Source of the DNA: Anatilimnocola floriformis
GTDB taxonomy: Bacteria > Planctomycetota > Planctomycetia > Pirellulales > Pirellulaceae
Direction of reading: 5' to 3'
Assembly (NCBI RefSeq): GCF_024256385.1
Contig: NZ_JAMLFW010000001.1
Span: forward strand, 3,348,001 to 3,412,000
DNA length: 64,000 nucleotides
This document shows, in pieces, positions 19,701-27,174 of this stretch. Under the pieces are notes generated by a model. It was given only the letters and a program-made list of their open reading frames with translations, was not told the origin of the DNA and ran no database searches. The position numbers and the translations under genes are program-made. Within the stretch, counting starts at the first letter, position 1. Each line of letters starts with the position of its first letter.

Positions 19701-20273
19701 AGCCTGCTGATCGGTGAAGGAGATTTTAAGCGAGTCTTCCCGCGAGTCGCCGGTTATCGATCGTTTCTCATTCGTACGCCCGCCGACGAAGTCGCCGCCG
19801 TCGAAAACTCGCTTACCGACAAGTTCGGCGACGAGGGGCTCGATATCACCGAGTCGCGCAGCCGCTTGCGCGATCTGCTCGCCGTGCAGAACACCTACAT
19901 CAGCACCTTCCAAGCCCTCGGCGCGCTCGGCTTGCTCCTCGGCACGTTCGGCCTCGCTGCGGTGCAACTGCGCAACGTCCTCGAACGCCGCAAGGAACTC
20001 GCCATGATGCGGGCCATCGGCTTCCCGCCGGCCCGAGTGGCTGCGATGGTGCTACTCGAAAACGGCCTGCTCCTCTGCGGCGGCATTTTCACCGGCGTGA
20101 TCGCAGCCCTCCTTGCCGTGTTGCCGCATATGTTCCTCGGCGGCGCAACCCTGCCCTGGCGCGACCTCAGCGTGATGCTCGCGGCGATTCTCATCATCGG
20201 CACGTTGGTGGGACTCATCGCCGTAAGGGCGACATTGCGCGCGCCGATTTTGCAGGCACTGCGAGGAGAATGA
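16767..20273 (+). CDS. Large FtsX/MacB-type ABC transporter permease
   Basis: A 1168-residue membrane protein. After a first membrane helix (about 20-40) comes a large extracytoplasmic part (about 45-550) of the MacB periplasmic core type. The first FtsX domain follows, with helices near 556-582, 611-636 and 655-677, then two more near 715-757 and one near 790-810. A second extracytoplasmic part precedes the second FtsX domain (helices near 1043-1065, 1092-1118 and 1133-1155). About ten membrane helices in two FtsX units mean one chain provides both halves of the permease, as in LolE-like or YbbP/BceB-like systems. A strong ribosome binding site (AAAGGAGGAG) lies at 16749-16758. Substrate unknown. 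Confidence 0.88.
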   Translation: MNFLRLVIRSWQFHAAKHFAVILGVLAATAVLTGALVVGDSVRQSLRDLTLDRLGKIDHLLLADRFFRTELAEELKKTPVFEQNYAAAVPAIIIPTATAELPRDNSRSLASGINLIAAGQGFWDLDNAAKKITAPKDGEVILNAALAEELHAKLGDTLILRMAKATQVSADSPLGKKTERLTSLAELKIREIIPAEGLGRFSLHPMQTAPKNAYVALAPLQDSLELDSKVNSLLIAAKDEALGLSPDLTKELQTALKPTLGDYGLTIKHVELKYGTEGESRDIINYFSLTTNRMLLDEATENTAKFAFAKYQAYPVLTYLANSIDHVGAPAGTKGVPYSTIAAIDPGPDGPLVDAEGKELPPLGEHDIAVTDWLAEDQKLKIGDELRVTYFEPETTHGDEKELSAVFTIKGIVALTEPSEPYSRRKGPQFKQPPTRANDPDLTPEVKGVTDQASISDWDAPFPFEYKRIRAQDDKYWNNHRTTPKAYISLAAGQKLWESRFGKITSYHIPAKTGMTEEVLAAEFLAQLRTDNELLGFEIAPIKARDLKASSGTTPFDVLFLLLSMFIIGAALLLIWLLFRLGIEQRASEIGLVQALGWRQRRTQEWLSAEGLLISVVGAAAGVAAGIGYAALMIHGLRTWWVGAISSPFLTLHISWLSLVLGFVIGLVVAQLTIYFSLRQLRKVSPRQLLAGETSPPFTAAAGKVAVWKRWLPYGFLFLAVLLAGLASVLTADAQAGTFLACGASVLTGLLILISQLLGSRDRAATAVRPFRYVLPELAVNNIGRARGRSIATIALVASACFLVVAISSFRLAPTEQGIGGFNLIAESSEPILPDLNDAAGRKDALGKDAAVLDGSEVVPMRMRGGDDASCRNLYQAQQPRVLGVTPAMIKHFDQADVTKFAFASSAASSASEKNNPWQLLASSKPDEPISTVLDMNTALYSLKLYGGIGQVFEIDYGDGPPLKFRVVGLLSNSLLQGSLLIGEGDFKRVFPRVAGYRSFLIRTPADEVAAVENSLTDKFGDEGLDITESRSRLRDLLAVQNTYISTFQALGALGLLLGTFGLAAVQLRNVLERRKELAMMRAIGFPPARVAAMVLLENGLLLCGGIFTGVIAALLAVLPHMFLGGATLPWRDLSVMLAAILIIGTLVGLIAVRATLRAPILQALRGE

Positions 20274-20277
20274 TTCA

Positions 20278-20328
20278 GATAGTCCGAGTTGCTTCAGCAA
20301 CTTGGGCGGCGCAGCCGCAAGAGGCATC
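20278..20328 (-). repeat. Family B hairpin repeat, copy 1 (reversed)
   Basis: Read on the minus strand this 51 bp element follows the same order as the copies at 20401 and 21201: ATGCCTC, a GCGGC-TGC-GCCGC hairpin, then a TTGC-TGAA-GCAA hairpin and CTATC. It begins four bases after the permease stop, so its two hairpins may end the exporter transcript. Base changes in the stems keep pairing. Confidence 0.65.
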
Positions 20329-20400
20329 GCGATCACCGCCCGACGTTCGCGGCAGGTAACTATTGAGATGTTCGCTTCTCTCGCAGCGTGACTTCACTAA

Positions 20401-20454
20401 GGATGCCTCCGGGCCGCTGCGCGGCAACGATTGCTGGCGCAATCGCTGCTATCC
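20401..20454 (+). repeat. Family B hairpin repeat, copy 2
   Basis: This 54 bp element starts GGAT and ends ATCC, which can pair. Inside are a GCCGC-TGC-GCGGC hairpin and a GATTGC-TGGC-GCAATC hairpin, giving a three-way junction. It is about 87% identical or better to the copy at 21201-21254; the two stand in the same direction on either side of the Uma2 gene. It lies just before the Uma2 start and could also be in that gene's leader. Confidence 0.75.
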
Positions 20455-20510
20455 GTGTAGCGGCGATGATATACTTCGAATATCGAATCCGTTTCTTGGA
20501 GTGTATGAAA

Positions 20511-21161
20511 ATGAGCAGTGGTGCTATCTACACCGAGCCACCTGATCCAAGCCATGCGCCAGTCATCAATGAGCCAGCTTGGGATCTCGCGTTGCTTTAC
20601 CCAATGCAGGGTCATTGGTCGCACGAGGATTATCTGCAACTGACTGATGGAACCAATCGGCTGATTGAGTTTACTCGCGGACAGATTGAGGTGCTTCCGG
20701 TGCCGACGATCGAACATCAGCTGATTATGAAGTATCTACTCAAAATTCTGGATCAGTTTGTCGATCAACGGCAACTGGGAATCGCTTTGTGCGCAGGTAC
20801 GCGCGTCTACCTCGAACCGGACAAGTATCGTGAGCCTGATATCGTCTTCAACTTCGCCGCAAAACACGCTCGCAGCGGCAAGAGATACTACCGAAGCGCC
20901 GACCTGGTAATGGAAATCGTTAGCGACGATCCAAACTCCAAGACTCGCGACTGGGAAAAGAAGGTCGCGGATTATGCAGCCGGAGGAATTGCCGAATACC
21001 GGGTTGTCGATCCGCAAGCCCAGTTGATTGTTGTCCACACGCTTGAAGGACATTCCTACAAAGTACACGGAACATTTCGCGACGGAGAGTCTGTCACTTC
21101 AAAGCTTCTCGAAGGTTTTGCGGTCGAGGTTGGTGCAGTGTTTGCCGCGGGGCGGGTTTAA
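20511..21161 (+). CDS. Uma2 family (DUF820) restriction endonuclease-like protein
   Basis: A 216-residue protein of the Uma2/DUF820 family, which has a PD-(D/E)XK nuclease fold. Expected blocks are WSHEDYLQLTDGTNRLIEF, REPDIVF (acidic residue), LVMEIVSDDPNSKTRDW (Glu) and KKVADYAAGGIAEYRVVDP. The ATG at 20511 is preferred: GGAG lies nine bases before it, and upstream codons from the GTG at 20388 would run through repeat DNA. These genes are abundant in planctomycetes and cyanobacteria, are often spread within genomes, and have no firm biological role. It is flanked by direct copies of the family B repeat. Confidence 0.87.
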   Translation: MSSGAIYTEPPDPSHAPVINEPAWDLALLYPMQGHWSHEDYLQLTDGTNRLIEFTRGQIEVLPVPTIEHQLIMKYLLKILDQFVDQRQLGIALCAGTRVYLEPDKYREPDIVFNFAAKHARSGKRYYRSADLVMEIVSDDPNSKTRDWEKKVADYAAGGIAEYRVVDPQAQLIVVHTLEGHSYKVHGTFRDGESVTSKLLEGFAVEVGAVFAAGRV

Positions 21162-21200
21162 CTCACTCTTCCAACAGTCGTCGCAGCAAAAACTCGCACA

Positions 21201-21254
21201 GGATGCCTCCGGGCCGCTGCGCGGCAACGATTGCTGAAGCAATCGTTGCTATCC
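21201..21254 (+). repeat. Family B hairpin repeat, copy 3
   Basis: The same 54 bp element as at 20401-20454, 39 bp after the Uma2 stop. Here the second hairpin is perfect: CAACGATTGC-TGAA-GCAATCGTTG, ten base pairs with a four-base loop. It separates Uma2 from the convergent purD gene and may act as a terminator for either. Confidence 0.77.
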
Positions 21255-21271
21255 GTTCGAACGTTGTGAAA

Positions 21272-22600
21272 CTACCGGCGCGGTTTATCCCGCCGCACGT
21301 CTTCCTTCGGCGGCAGCAGCGCTTTGTCCGAAATGTCTTTGCGGCACCAGGCTCCCGGCCAGCGGATGCACTTCACTGCGGTGTAGGCCTGCAGCTTGGC
21401 AGCCGAGAGCGTGTTACCGAGAGCGGTCACGCCGAGGACGCGGCCGCCGGTGTTCACCACGTTGCCGTTGACGATGTCGGTGCCGGCGTGGAAGACCTTC
21501 ACGTCGGGAATGGCAGCCGCTTCGTTCAAGCCGCGGATGATGCGACCTTTTTCGTAGCTGCCGGGGTAGCCTTCGCTGGCCATCACCACGCACACCGCGT
21601 GCCGCGGGTCCCACTGCAGTTGGCCGAGCTCTTCTAGACGGCCGTCGATGGTGGCTTCGATCAAATCGACGATGTCCGTCTTCAGCCGCATCAGCAGCGG
21701 TTGGCATTCGGGATCGCCGAGGCGGACGTTGTATTCCAGCACCTTCGGCCCTTGATTGGTCAGCATGATGCCGGCGTAGAGCACGCCCTTGAACGGCTGA
21801 CGCGAACGCTTCATCGCGTGGACGGTCGGCACGAGGATGTGCTCTTCGATCCAACCCATCATGCGGTCGTCGACAACCGGCGCGGGGCAATAAGCACCCA
21901 TGCCGCCGGTGTTCGGACCGGTGTCGCCGTCGTGAGCGCGCTTGTGATCCTGGGCGGGCGGCAACATGACAATAGTCCGCCCGTCGGTGAAGGCGAGGAT
22001 GCTTGCTTCCTGGCCATCGAGGCGATCTTCGATGATGAACTGCTTGCCGGCGTCGCCGAACTCGCGTTTGCGGGCGATGCGATCGATGGCGTCGAGCGCA
22101 TCGCGCCGGCGATTGCAAACGATCACGCCTTTGCCCGCGGCCAAGCCGTCGGCTTTGACGACGACGGGGACGGTTTCATCCTCGGAAGGATAGCGATCGA
22201 GGATGAACCTCTGCGCCGTCTCGGGATTTTTGAAGACATGAAAATCAGCCGACGGCACATCGGCATGGCGGAGCATTTCTTTACAGAAAATCTTGCTCCC
22301 CTCCAGCTGTGCGGCGGCGCGACTGGGGCCAAAGACCCGCAGCTTGGCAGCTTGAAAGGCATCGACCACGCCGTCGACCAGCGGGCCTTCGGGGCCGACA
22401 ACGGTCAGACCGATCTGGTTGTTCTGGGCAAATTTGATCAGGCCAGCGATGTCGTTGGCCTGAATGTTGATGTTCTCGCCTTCCTCGGCAGTTCCCGCAT
22501 TGCCGGGGGCGATGAAGACCTGACTGACGCGCGAGCTCTGCCGCAGCTTCCAAGCCAGCGCGTGCTCACGTCCGCCATTGCCGATCACTAGAACTTTCAT
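21272..22600 (-). CDS. purD: Phosphoribosylamine--glycine ligase
   Basis: A 442-residue GARS enzyme that joins glycine to 5-phosphoribosylamine with ATP, the second step of purine synthesis. It begins MKVLVIGNGGREHALAW, and shows VVVKADGLAAGKGVIV (ATP-grasp lid), AQDHKRAHDGDTGPNTGGMG, and LEYNVRLGDPECQPLL (Mg/ATP site), followed by the C-terminal domain up to GNTLSAAKLQAY. The ATG at 22600 is taken as start since GGGGGA stands six bases before it; the ATG at 22606 is also possible. No other pur gene is adjacent. The last 25 residues are a basic tail (KEDVRRDKPRR) beyond the usual domain end. Confidence 0.95.
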   Translation of the reverse strand: MKVLVIGNGGREHALAWKLRQSSRVSQVFIAPGNAGTAEEGENINIQANDIAGLIKFAQNNQIGLTVVGPEGPLVDGVVDAFQAAKLRVFGPSRAAAQLEGSKIFCKEMLRHADVPSADFHVFKNPETAQRFILDRYPSEDETVPVVVKADGLAAGKGVIVCNRRRDALDAIDRIARKREFGDAGKQFIIEDRLDGQEASILAFTDGRTIVMLPPAQDHKRAHDGDTGPNTGGMGAYCPAPVVDDRMMGWIEEHILVPTVHAMKRSRQPFKGVLYAGIMLTNQGPKVLEYNVRLGDPECQPLLMRLKTDIVDLIEATIDGRLEELGQLQWDPRHAVCVVMASEGYPGSYEKGRIIRGLNEAAAIPDVKVFHAGTDIVNGNVVNTGGRVLGVTALGNTLSAAKLQAYTAVKCIRWPGAWCRKDISDKALLPPKEDVRRDKPRR

Positions 22601-22792
22601 CGCCATTCCCCCGTCGCGTGCCACACTGCCAACAAGCGTTCAATATAGAAAACCGAGGCCAAATTCGTCAGGGGATGAAATGGCCGCAGTTTACGCGAGA
22701 ATAGCGGCACGGCAGCCGCAGAATTGACCAGCCTCGGCCGTTCCCTTCTATTGATTTCTCGCGTTGCTTCTCACCTTTTTCCTCACACTCGT

Positions 22793-23593
22793 ATGACCAA
22801 TCGCCCCAGGATTCGCTGTTGGCAAGTCGACGCCTTTACCAATCGGCCCTTCAGCGGCAATCCGGCCGCCGTCTGCTGGCTCGAGAAGGAAGACGACCCG
22901 CAGTGGATGCAATCGGTCGCCGCGGAAATGAACCTGGCCGAAACCGCTTTTGTTCGTCGCGTCGGTGGTGAGTACGAGCTGCGCTGGTTTACGCCGACGA
23001 TCGAAGTCGATCTTTGCGGACATGCCACGCTCGCGTCGGCACATGCGATGTGGTTCGCTGGAATCGTGCCGGGCGATTCGGCAATCCACTTTCAAACTCG
23101 CAGCGGGGTACTGACGTGTGCGCGGAACGGGGATTTCATCGAACTCGATTTTCCCGCCACTCCGCCGACGCCAATTTCACCGCCGCTGGGCTTGGCTGCA
23201 GCCCTGGGCGCCGAGCCGCGCGAAGTGTTGCAGACCAAGTTCGACTACGTTGCGATTTTTGATTCAGCCGAAGTGGTTCGTTCGCTGCGGCCAGATTTTC
23301 GCGCGCTGGGGGCGTACCCCGTGCGCGGCATCGTGGTCAGCGCACTTGCAGATGACTCGCAATTCGATATTGTTGCTCGCTTTTTCGGGCCGGCGGCGGG
23401 TATCGACGAGGATCCGGTCACGGGTTCGGCCTACTGCGGTTTGCTCCCGTACTGGTCCTCGATCTTGAATCGCAACGAAATGACCGCCTACCAGGCATCG
23501 CGTCGCGGCGGCATGATTCGGCTGCGACAGAATGGCGACCGCGTGATTCTGGGCGGCCAAGCCGTCGTCATCTGGCAGGGCGAATTGCTCTGA
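22793..23593 (+). CDS. PhzF family isomerase/epimerase
   Basis: A 266-residue cytosolic protein of the PhzF family (diaminopimelate epimerase fold). Family markers are VDAFTNRPFSGNPAAVCWL, MNLAETAFV, RWFTPTIEVDLCGHATLA and AGIDEDPVTGSAYCGLLPYW. The Glu of LAETAF is the catalytic acid/base in PhzF. The family acts on varied small molecules, so the substrate cannot be named. The ATG at 22793 fits where homology starts; upstream codons to 22724 look like leader DNA. It is divergent from purD and lies 98 bp before a Gfo/Idh/MocA gene. Confidence 0.9.
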   Translation: MTNRPRIRCWQVDAFTNRPFSGNPAAVCWLEKEDDPQWMQSVAAEMNLAETAFVRRVGGEYELRWFTPTIEVDLCGHATLASAHAMWFAGIVPGDSAIHFQTRSGVLTCARNGDFIELDFPATPPTPISPPLGLAAALGAEPREVLQTKFDYVAIFDSAEVVRSLRPDFRALGAYPVRGIVVSALADDSQFDIVARFFGPAAGIDEDPVTGSAYCGLLPYWSSILNRNEMTAYQASRRGGMIRLRQNGDRVILGGQAVVIWQGELL

Positions 23594-23691
23594 CCACCGG
23601 TGCCCCGGCCGCACGGCAATGTACAATCTGTTCGCGGCGATTAAGATTTCAACGCCTCATTCATCTTCGAACCTCCTCACTGAAAACAGCC

Positions 23692-24780
23692 ATGGCATTT
23701 GGATTCGGCATTGTTGGTTGCGGCATGATCTCCCGCTTTCACGCCCGCGCGATTGCGGACATCAAGGGCGCCAAGGTCGTCGCCTGCTTCAGCAAAACGG
23801 CTGAATCGGCGACGAAGTTTGCCGCCGAAATCCCCGGCTGCACGGCGTACACCAACCTCGACGAAATGCTCGCCGATCCCAAGCTCGACGGCATTGCCAT
23901 CTGCACGCCGAGCGGCGCGCACATGGAAGCCTGCGTCGCTGCTGCGAAGGCAGGCAAGCATGTGGTTGTCGAAAAGCCCCTTGATGTGACCCTGGCCCGC
24001 TGCGATGCCATGATCAACGCCTGCGAAAAAGCGGGCGTCGTGCTGGCCACGATTTTTCCCTCGCGGTTTCACGAATCGGCACAGCTGCTGAAGCAAGCCA
24101 TCGATAAAGGTCGCTTCGGCCGGATGACGCTCGGCGATGCCTACGTGAAATGGTTTCGCACGCAGCAGTATTACGACAGCGGCGCCTGGCGGGGAACGTG
24201 GAAGCTCGACGGCGGCGGCGCGCTGATGAACCAGGCCATTCACAGTCTCGATCTGCTGCTGTGGTTCATGGGCCCGGTGGCCGAAGTGACTGCCGCGACA
24301 GCAACCCTGGCGCACGAACGGATCGAAGTGGAAGACGTCGTTGTCGCCACGATCAAATTCAAAAGCGGCGCGCTGGGCGTGATCGAAGCGAGCACGGCGA
24401 CTTTTCCGGGTGAACTCAAGCGGATCGAAATCCACGGCAACGAAGGCTCGGCCTGCATGCGCGAGGAAGACATCATTCGCTGGGAGTTCGCCAAAAAGAC
24501 GAAGGCCGATGAAGACCTGCTCGCCAAGATGGCCGGCAAGACACACACCGGCGGCGGCGCTGCCGATCCGAAAGCCATTGGCCACCACGGCCACACGAAG
24601 CTCTTTCAGGATTTTTTGAACGCCGTGAAAAAGGGGAAGCAGCCCCTCATCAACGGCCACGAAGGCCGCAAGAGCGTCGAGGTGATCCTCGCCATCTACA
24701 AGGCAGCCGAAACCGGCAAGGCCGTTCAGCTGCCGCTGGCAAAAGATCCGACCTGGACCAAGCGGACGCTGAAGAAGTAA
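23692..24780 (+). CDS. Gfo/Idh/MocA family oxidoreductase (cytosolic)
   Basis: A 362-residue NAD(P)-dependent dehydrogenase. The Rossmann motif is GIVGCGMISRFHARAI at residues 6-21, and the family catalytic segment is HVVVEKPLDVTLARCD (EKP at about 100-102). The C-terminal alpha/beta domain includes GGGALMNQAIHSLDLLLWFMG. Without a signal peptide it should act in the cytoplasm on a sugar, inositol or related polyol; the substrate is not predictable. Its stop abuts the stop of the convergent propeller-SUKH gene with no space between them. Confidence 0.92.
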   Translation: MAFGFGIVGCGMISRFHARAIADIKGAKVVACFSKTAESATKFAAEIPGCTAYTNLDEMLADPKLDGIAICTPSGAHMEACVAAAKAGKHVVVEKPLDVTLARCDAMINACEKAGVVLATIFPSRFHESAQLLKQAIDKGRFGRMTLGDAYVKWFRTQQYYDSGAWRGTWKLDGGGALMNQAIHSLDLLLWFMGPVAEVTAATATLAHERIEVEDVVVATIKFKSGALGVIEASTATFPGELKRIEIHGNEGSACMREEDIIRWEFAKKTKADEDLLAKMAGKTHTGGGAADPKAIGHHGHTKLFQDFLNAVKKGKQPLINGHEGRKSVEVILAIYKAAETGKAVQLPLAKDPTWTKRTLKK

Positions 24781-26976
24781 CTATCCCTTCTCCGTCATAC
24801 GCTGGATGGCTGCCGCAAAGTTATCAGCAAACGGCTCGAACGATTCCGTCTCGTGATCGAAGTGGAACACGGGGTAGTCTTGCTCCGCGCCGCGCAGATC
24901 AAAACAGAACGCATCGCCGTTAATCGCCACGGCGAACAGCAGCCCGTCGGGCTGCGCTTCTTCGCCCTCTTCAGGCGGATCACGCCGATACTCGCGCGCG
25001 TCGAGGCTCTTGGGGCCGACTACACGCACGCTGTAGCCCTCTCGGCCAAATACATCGCCGAAAGAATGTCGGCCGGCAGTGGTGACGAAGTCGGCGTACG
25101 ATTGCGGCAGCTGGATGCTGTTTTTCTTTTCCCAAGCAGCAATTCCGTCCGCAGTTGCGAGTGGCTTTTTCGAGGCCTTGGATGCGAGATAGTCCTGGAA
25201 CCACTGCGTGGCATTGGCTGGCTTCTTCGGAGTCTGTTCAGCGGCCGGCGCCGCGCGCATCAGTTGCAGTTTCTCGGCAATCCAGGCTATATCGGCTGGA
25301 GTTGGTTTCTGATTTCCCAGAAAGTCGTTGTACGAGATGCCTTTGAATTTCAACTCGCGCGCGAGAAACAACAGTCGCATCGAGAACCAATACTCACGAG
25401 CCAGAAACAAGCGAATCCATTGATGCGACGGAATCTTGCCGCCTTGCGCTTTGTAATACTTCTTGGCCAAGCGGTCGTCGCTTTTGATCACGCCGTTATT
25501 TCGCCACTCTTGCGACTTGAAGACATCTGCCGTCGTCGCGATTTCGGCGAGCGGAGTCAGCTTGCTCACCTCTTTCAGTTCACCACACTTGGGACAGCGC
25601 GCGGAGCTCGACGTAACGGTGTACGCCGAAACGACCGTTTGCGGCACGGCCAATTGCCAATGGGTGGGCTCCTTCGTTTTCGCGTCGACGGTTGGATAAA
25701 ACTTGACCTCGCCCGGAACCGCGGCTTCGAACATTTGCCTGGCTCGCGCACTGACGAGCAGGTTGCCAAAAGCGGCTCCCGTAAAGTCGCCGGCCGCTTC
25801 GTGTCCACGCACGAGCACATAAGGCTGAGGAACGGCATCGAGGTCAGGGAAGGAGCAGTGCTCGCACTTCGTGGGAAACTGATTCGCCGTCAATTGGCCG
25901 TGCTCGAGGACATCGAGTGCGGAGGTGCGGGTGTAAACCCGCACAGGTGGACGCGGCGCAACTGCCGCTGTCGCGATGGCTGCTTTCTCCTCATCGCTCG
26001 CCATCAATTCCCACGCGCCGTTGTGTTGTCGATACAAGACCAGACCGCCGGCCGGTGGCTTGCCGCGCGCGGCAAAGGCCAGGTAGTTGCCATCGGCCGA
26101 CCAGGCCAAGCTGCCGCCGCAGGTGTCTTCGGTCGCATGCTCGATTGTCTGCACTGTCTTCCGCGTCGCGTAATCAAAAATGCGAATCACATGGTCGTTG
26201 CTGGTGATGGCGTATTGAGCTCCCGTCGGCGAAATCGCCAGACCAGACACGCCGCGCGAAATCCTCTGCTCGCCGACGAGTTCCAATTTCTGCAAATCCC
26301 AAAACAACAGGCACGAACGGCTTTTAAGCTCGGTGCCAAAGCAGGCCCATGTTCCGCGCGGCTCAACGCTCACCGTCCGCGGCTGGTGGTCGATGTTTGT
26401 CGACTTCACTACTTCTCGTTTAGTCCAATCAACAAGTTGCAACTTGCCTGAGGTCTGACCTTTGTCATTGATCACCCTCAGCCCCACGACGATGTGTTTG
26501 CCGTCCGGCAAAAAAGCGGCCGCTTCGGCGCTCGTGTAGTCGTGCGTCGTCAGCTCGATCTCGATGGCTACGTTCCCAGTGTCAGCGTCGTAGAGCTTGA
26601 GCGTTTTTCCGCTCGGCGAAACAAAGAACTTGCCGTCGGGAGAATAAACGAGTTCTCCGCTAAGGAAGTCGGTTTTGGATTGCCGCAGGAACTGACCACT
26701 CGACGAAAACACCAGCACGTCGCGCATCGCATGGGCGGCCACTTCGTTGCCGCCGGGTCGAACGACAACCGTGCCGATCAGATCATTGCCTTTCTCATGC
26801 ACACTCCACAGCAGTTTGCCGTCGGGCAGACTCCAGGCCGCCAACTCGCGAAACTTTTCGTCGATCGGCCTTTTCGGATGTGGCATGCTCGCTCCGCCGC
26901 CAGCAATCAGCGTTTGCGACTTTTCGTCAAAGGCAACACAAGCGAAGCTGCCCGTCGTCGTTGCAGGGAGTTGCAC
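24781..26976 (-). CDS. WD40-like propeller protein with zinc-ribbon middle and SMI1/KNR4 (SUKH) C-terminus
   Basis: A 731-residue multidomain protein without signal peptide. Residues about 1-330 are WD40-like blades (LVYSPDGKFFVSPSGKTLKL, LAISPTGAQYAITSNDHVIR). The middle has two Cys pairs, CEHC (371-374) and CPKC (461-464), bracketing a segment (YVLVRGHEAAGDFTG then LLVSARARQMFEA) that recalls Imm11 or double-CXXCG immunity proteins. Residues about 612-725 resemble a SUKH domain: WEKKNSIQLPQSYADFVTTA and FDHETESFEPFADNFAAAI. SUKH proteins commonly neutralise polymorphic toxins. The GTG start has AGGA nine bases upstream. The domain calls past residue 340 are by eye and moderately sure. Confidence 0.7.
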   Translation of the reverse strand: MQLPATTTGSFACVAFDEKSQTLIAGGGASMPHPKRPIDEKFRELAAWSLPDGKLLWSVHEKGNDLIGTVVVRPGGNEVAAHAMRDVLVFSSSGQFLRQSKTDFLSGELVYSPDGKFFVSPSGKTLKLYDADTGNVAIEIELTTHDYTSAEAAAFLPDGKHIVVGLRVINDKGQTSGKLQLVDWTKREVVKSTNIDHQPRTVSVEPRGTWACFGTELKSRSCLLFWDLQKLELVGEQRISRGVSGLAISPTGAQYAITSNDHVIRIFDYATRKTVQTIEHATEDTCGGSLAWSADGNYLAFAARGKPPAGGLVLYRQHNGAWELMASDEEKAAIATAAVAPRPPVRVYTRTSALDVLEHGQLTANQFPTKCEHCSFPDLDAVPQPYVLVRGHEAAGDFTGAAFGNLLVSARARQMFEAAVPGEVKFYPTVDAKTKEPTHWQLAVPQTVVSAYTVTSSSARCPKCGELKEVSKLTPLAEIATTADVFKSQEWRNNGVIKSDDRLAKKYYKAQGGKIPSHQWIRLFLAREYWFSMRLLFLARELKFKGISYNDFLGNQKPTPADIAWIAEKLQLMRAAPAAEQTPKKPANATQWFQDYLASKASKKPLATADGIAAWEKKNSIQLPQSYADFVTTAGRHSFGDVFGREGYSVRVVGPKSLDAREYRRDPPEEGEEAQPDGLLFAVAINGDAFCFDLRGAEQDYPVFHFDHETESFEPFADNFAAAIQRMTEKG

Positions 26977-27095
26977 GGAGCGAGTTCCTGGAGAATAGAT
27001 TGAGACGTGCCTGTTGTTGCAGGAATGGTAACGATCACCGATTGGGGAATAAAGCTAGTAGGCCAAAAATTGACGGCTCCACTGACCTTCAGCAA

Positions 27096-27146
27096 CAAAA
27101 AAACGACGCGTGCAAGCGGGAATCAACTTCCCACCTTCACGCGTCG
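27096..27146 (-). terminator. Intrinsic terminator for the HEAT-repeat gene
   Basis: On the minus strand, CGACGCGTG and CACGCGTCG (27104-27112 and 27138-27146) form a nine-base-pair stem with extra pairing inside, followed by a run of seven T (27097-27103). It lies about 30 bases after the stop of the HEAT-repeat gene. Confidence 0.85.
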
Positions 27147-27174
27147 CGATTGACGACAAGATTGTTGTCAGAAA

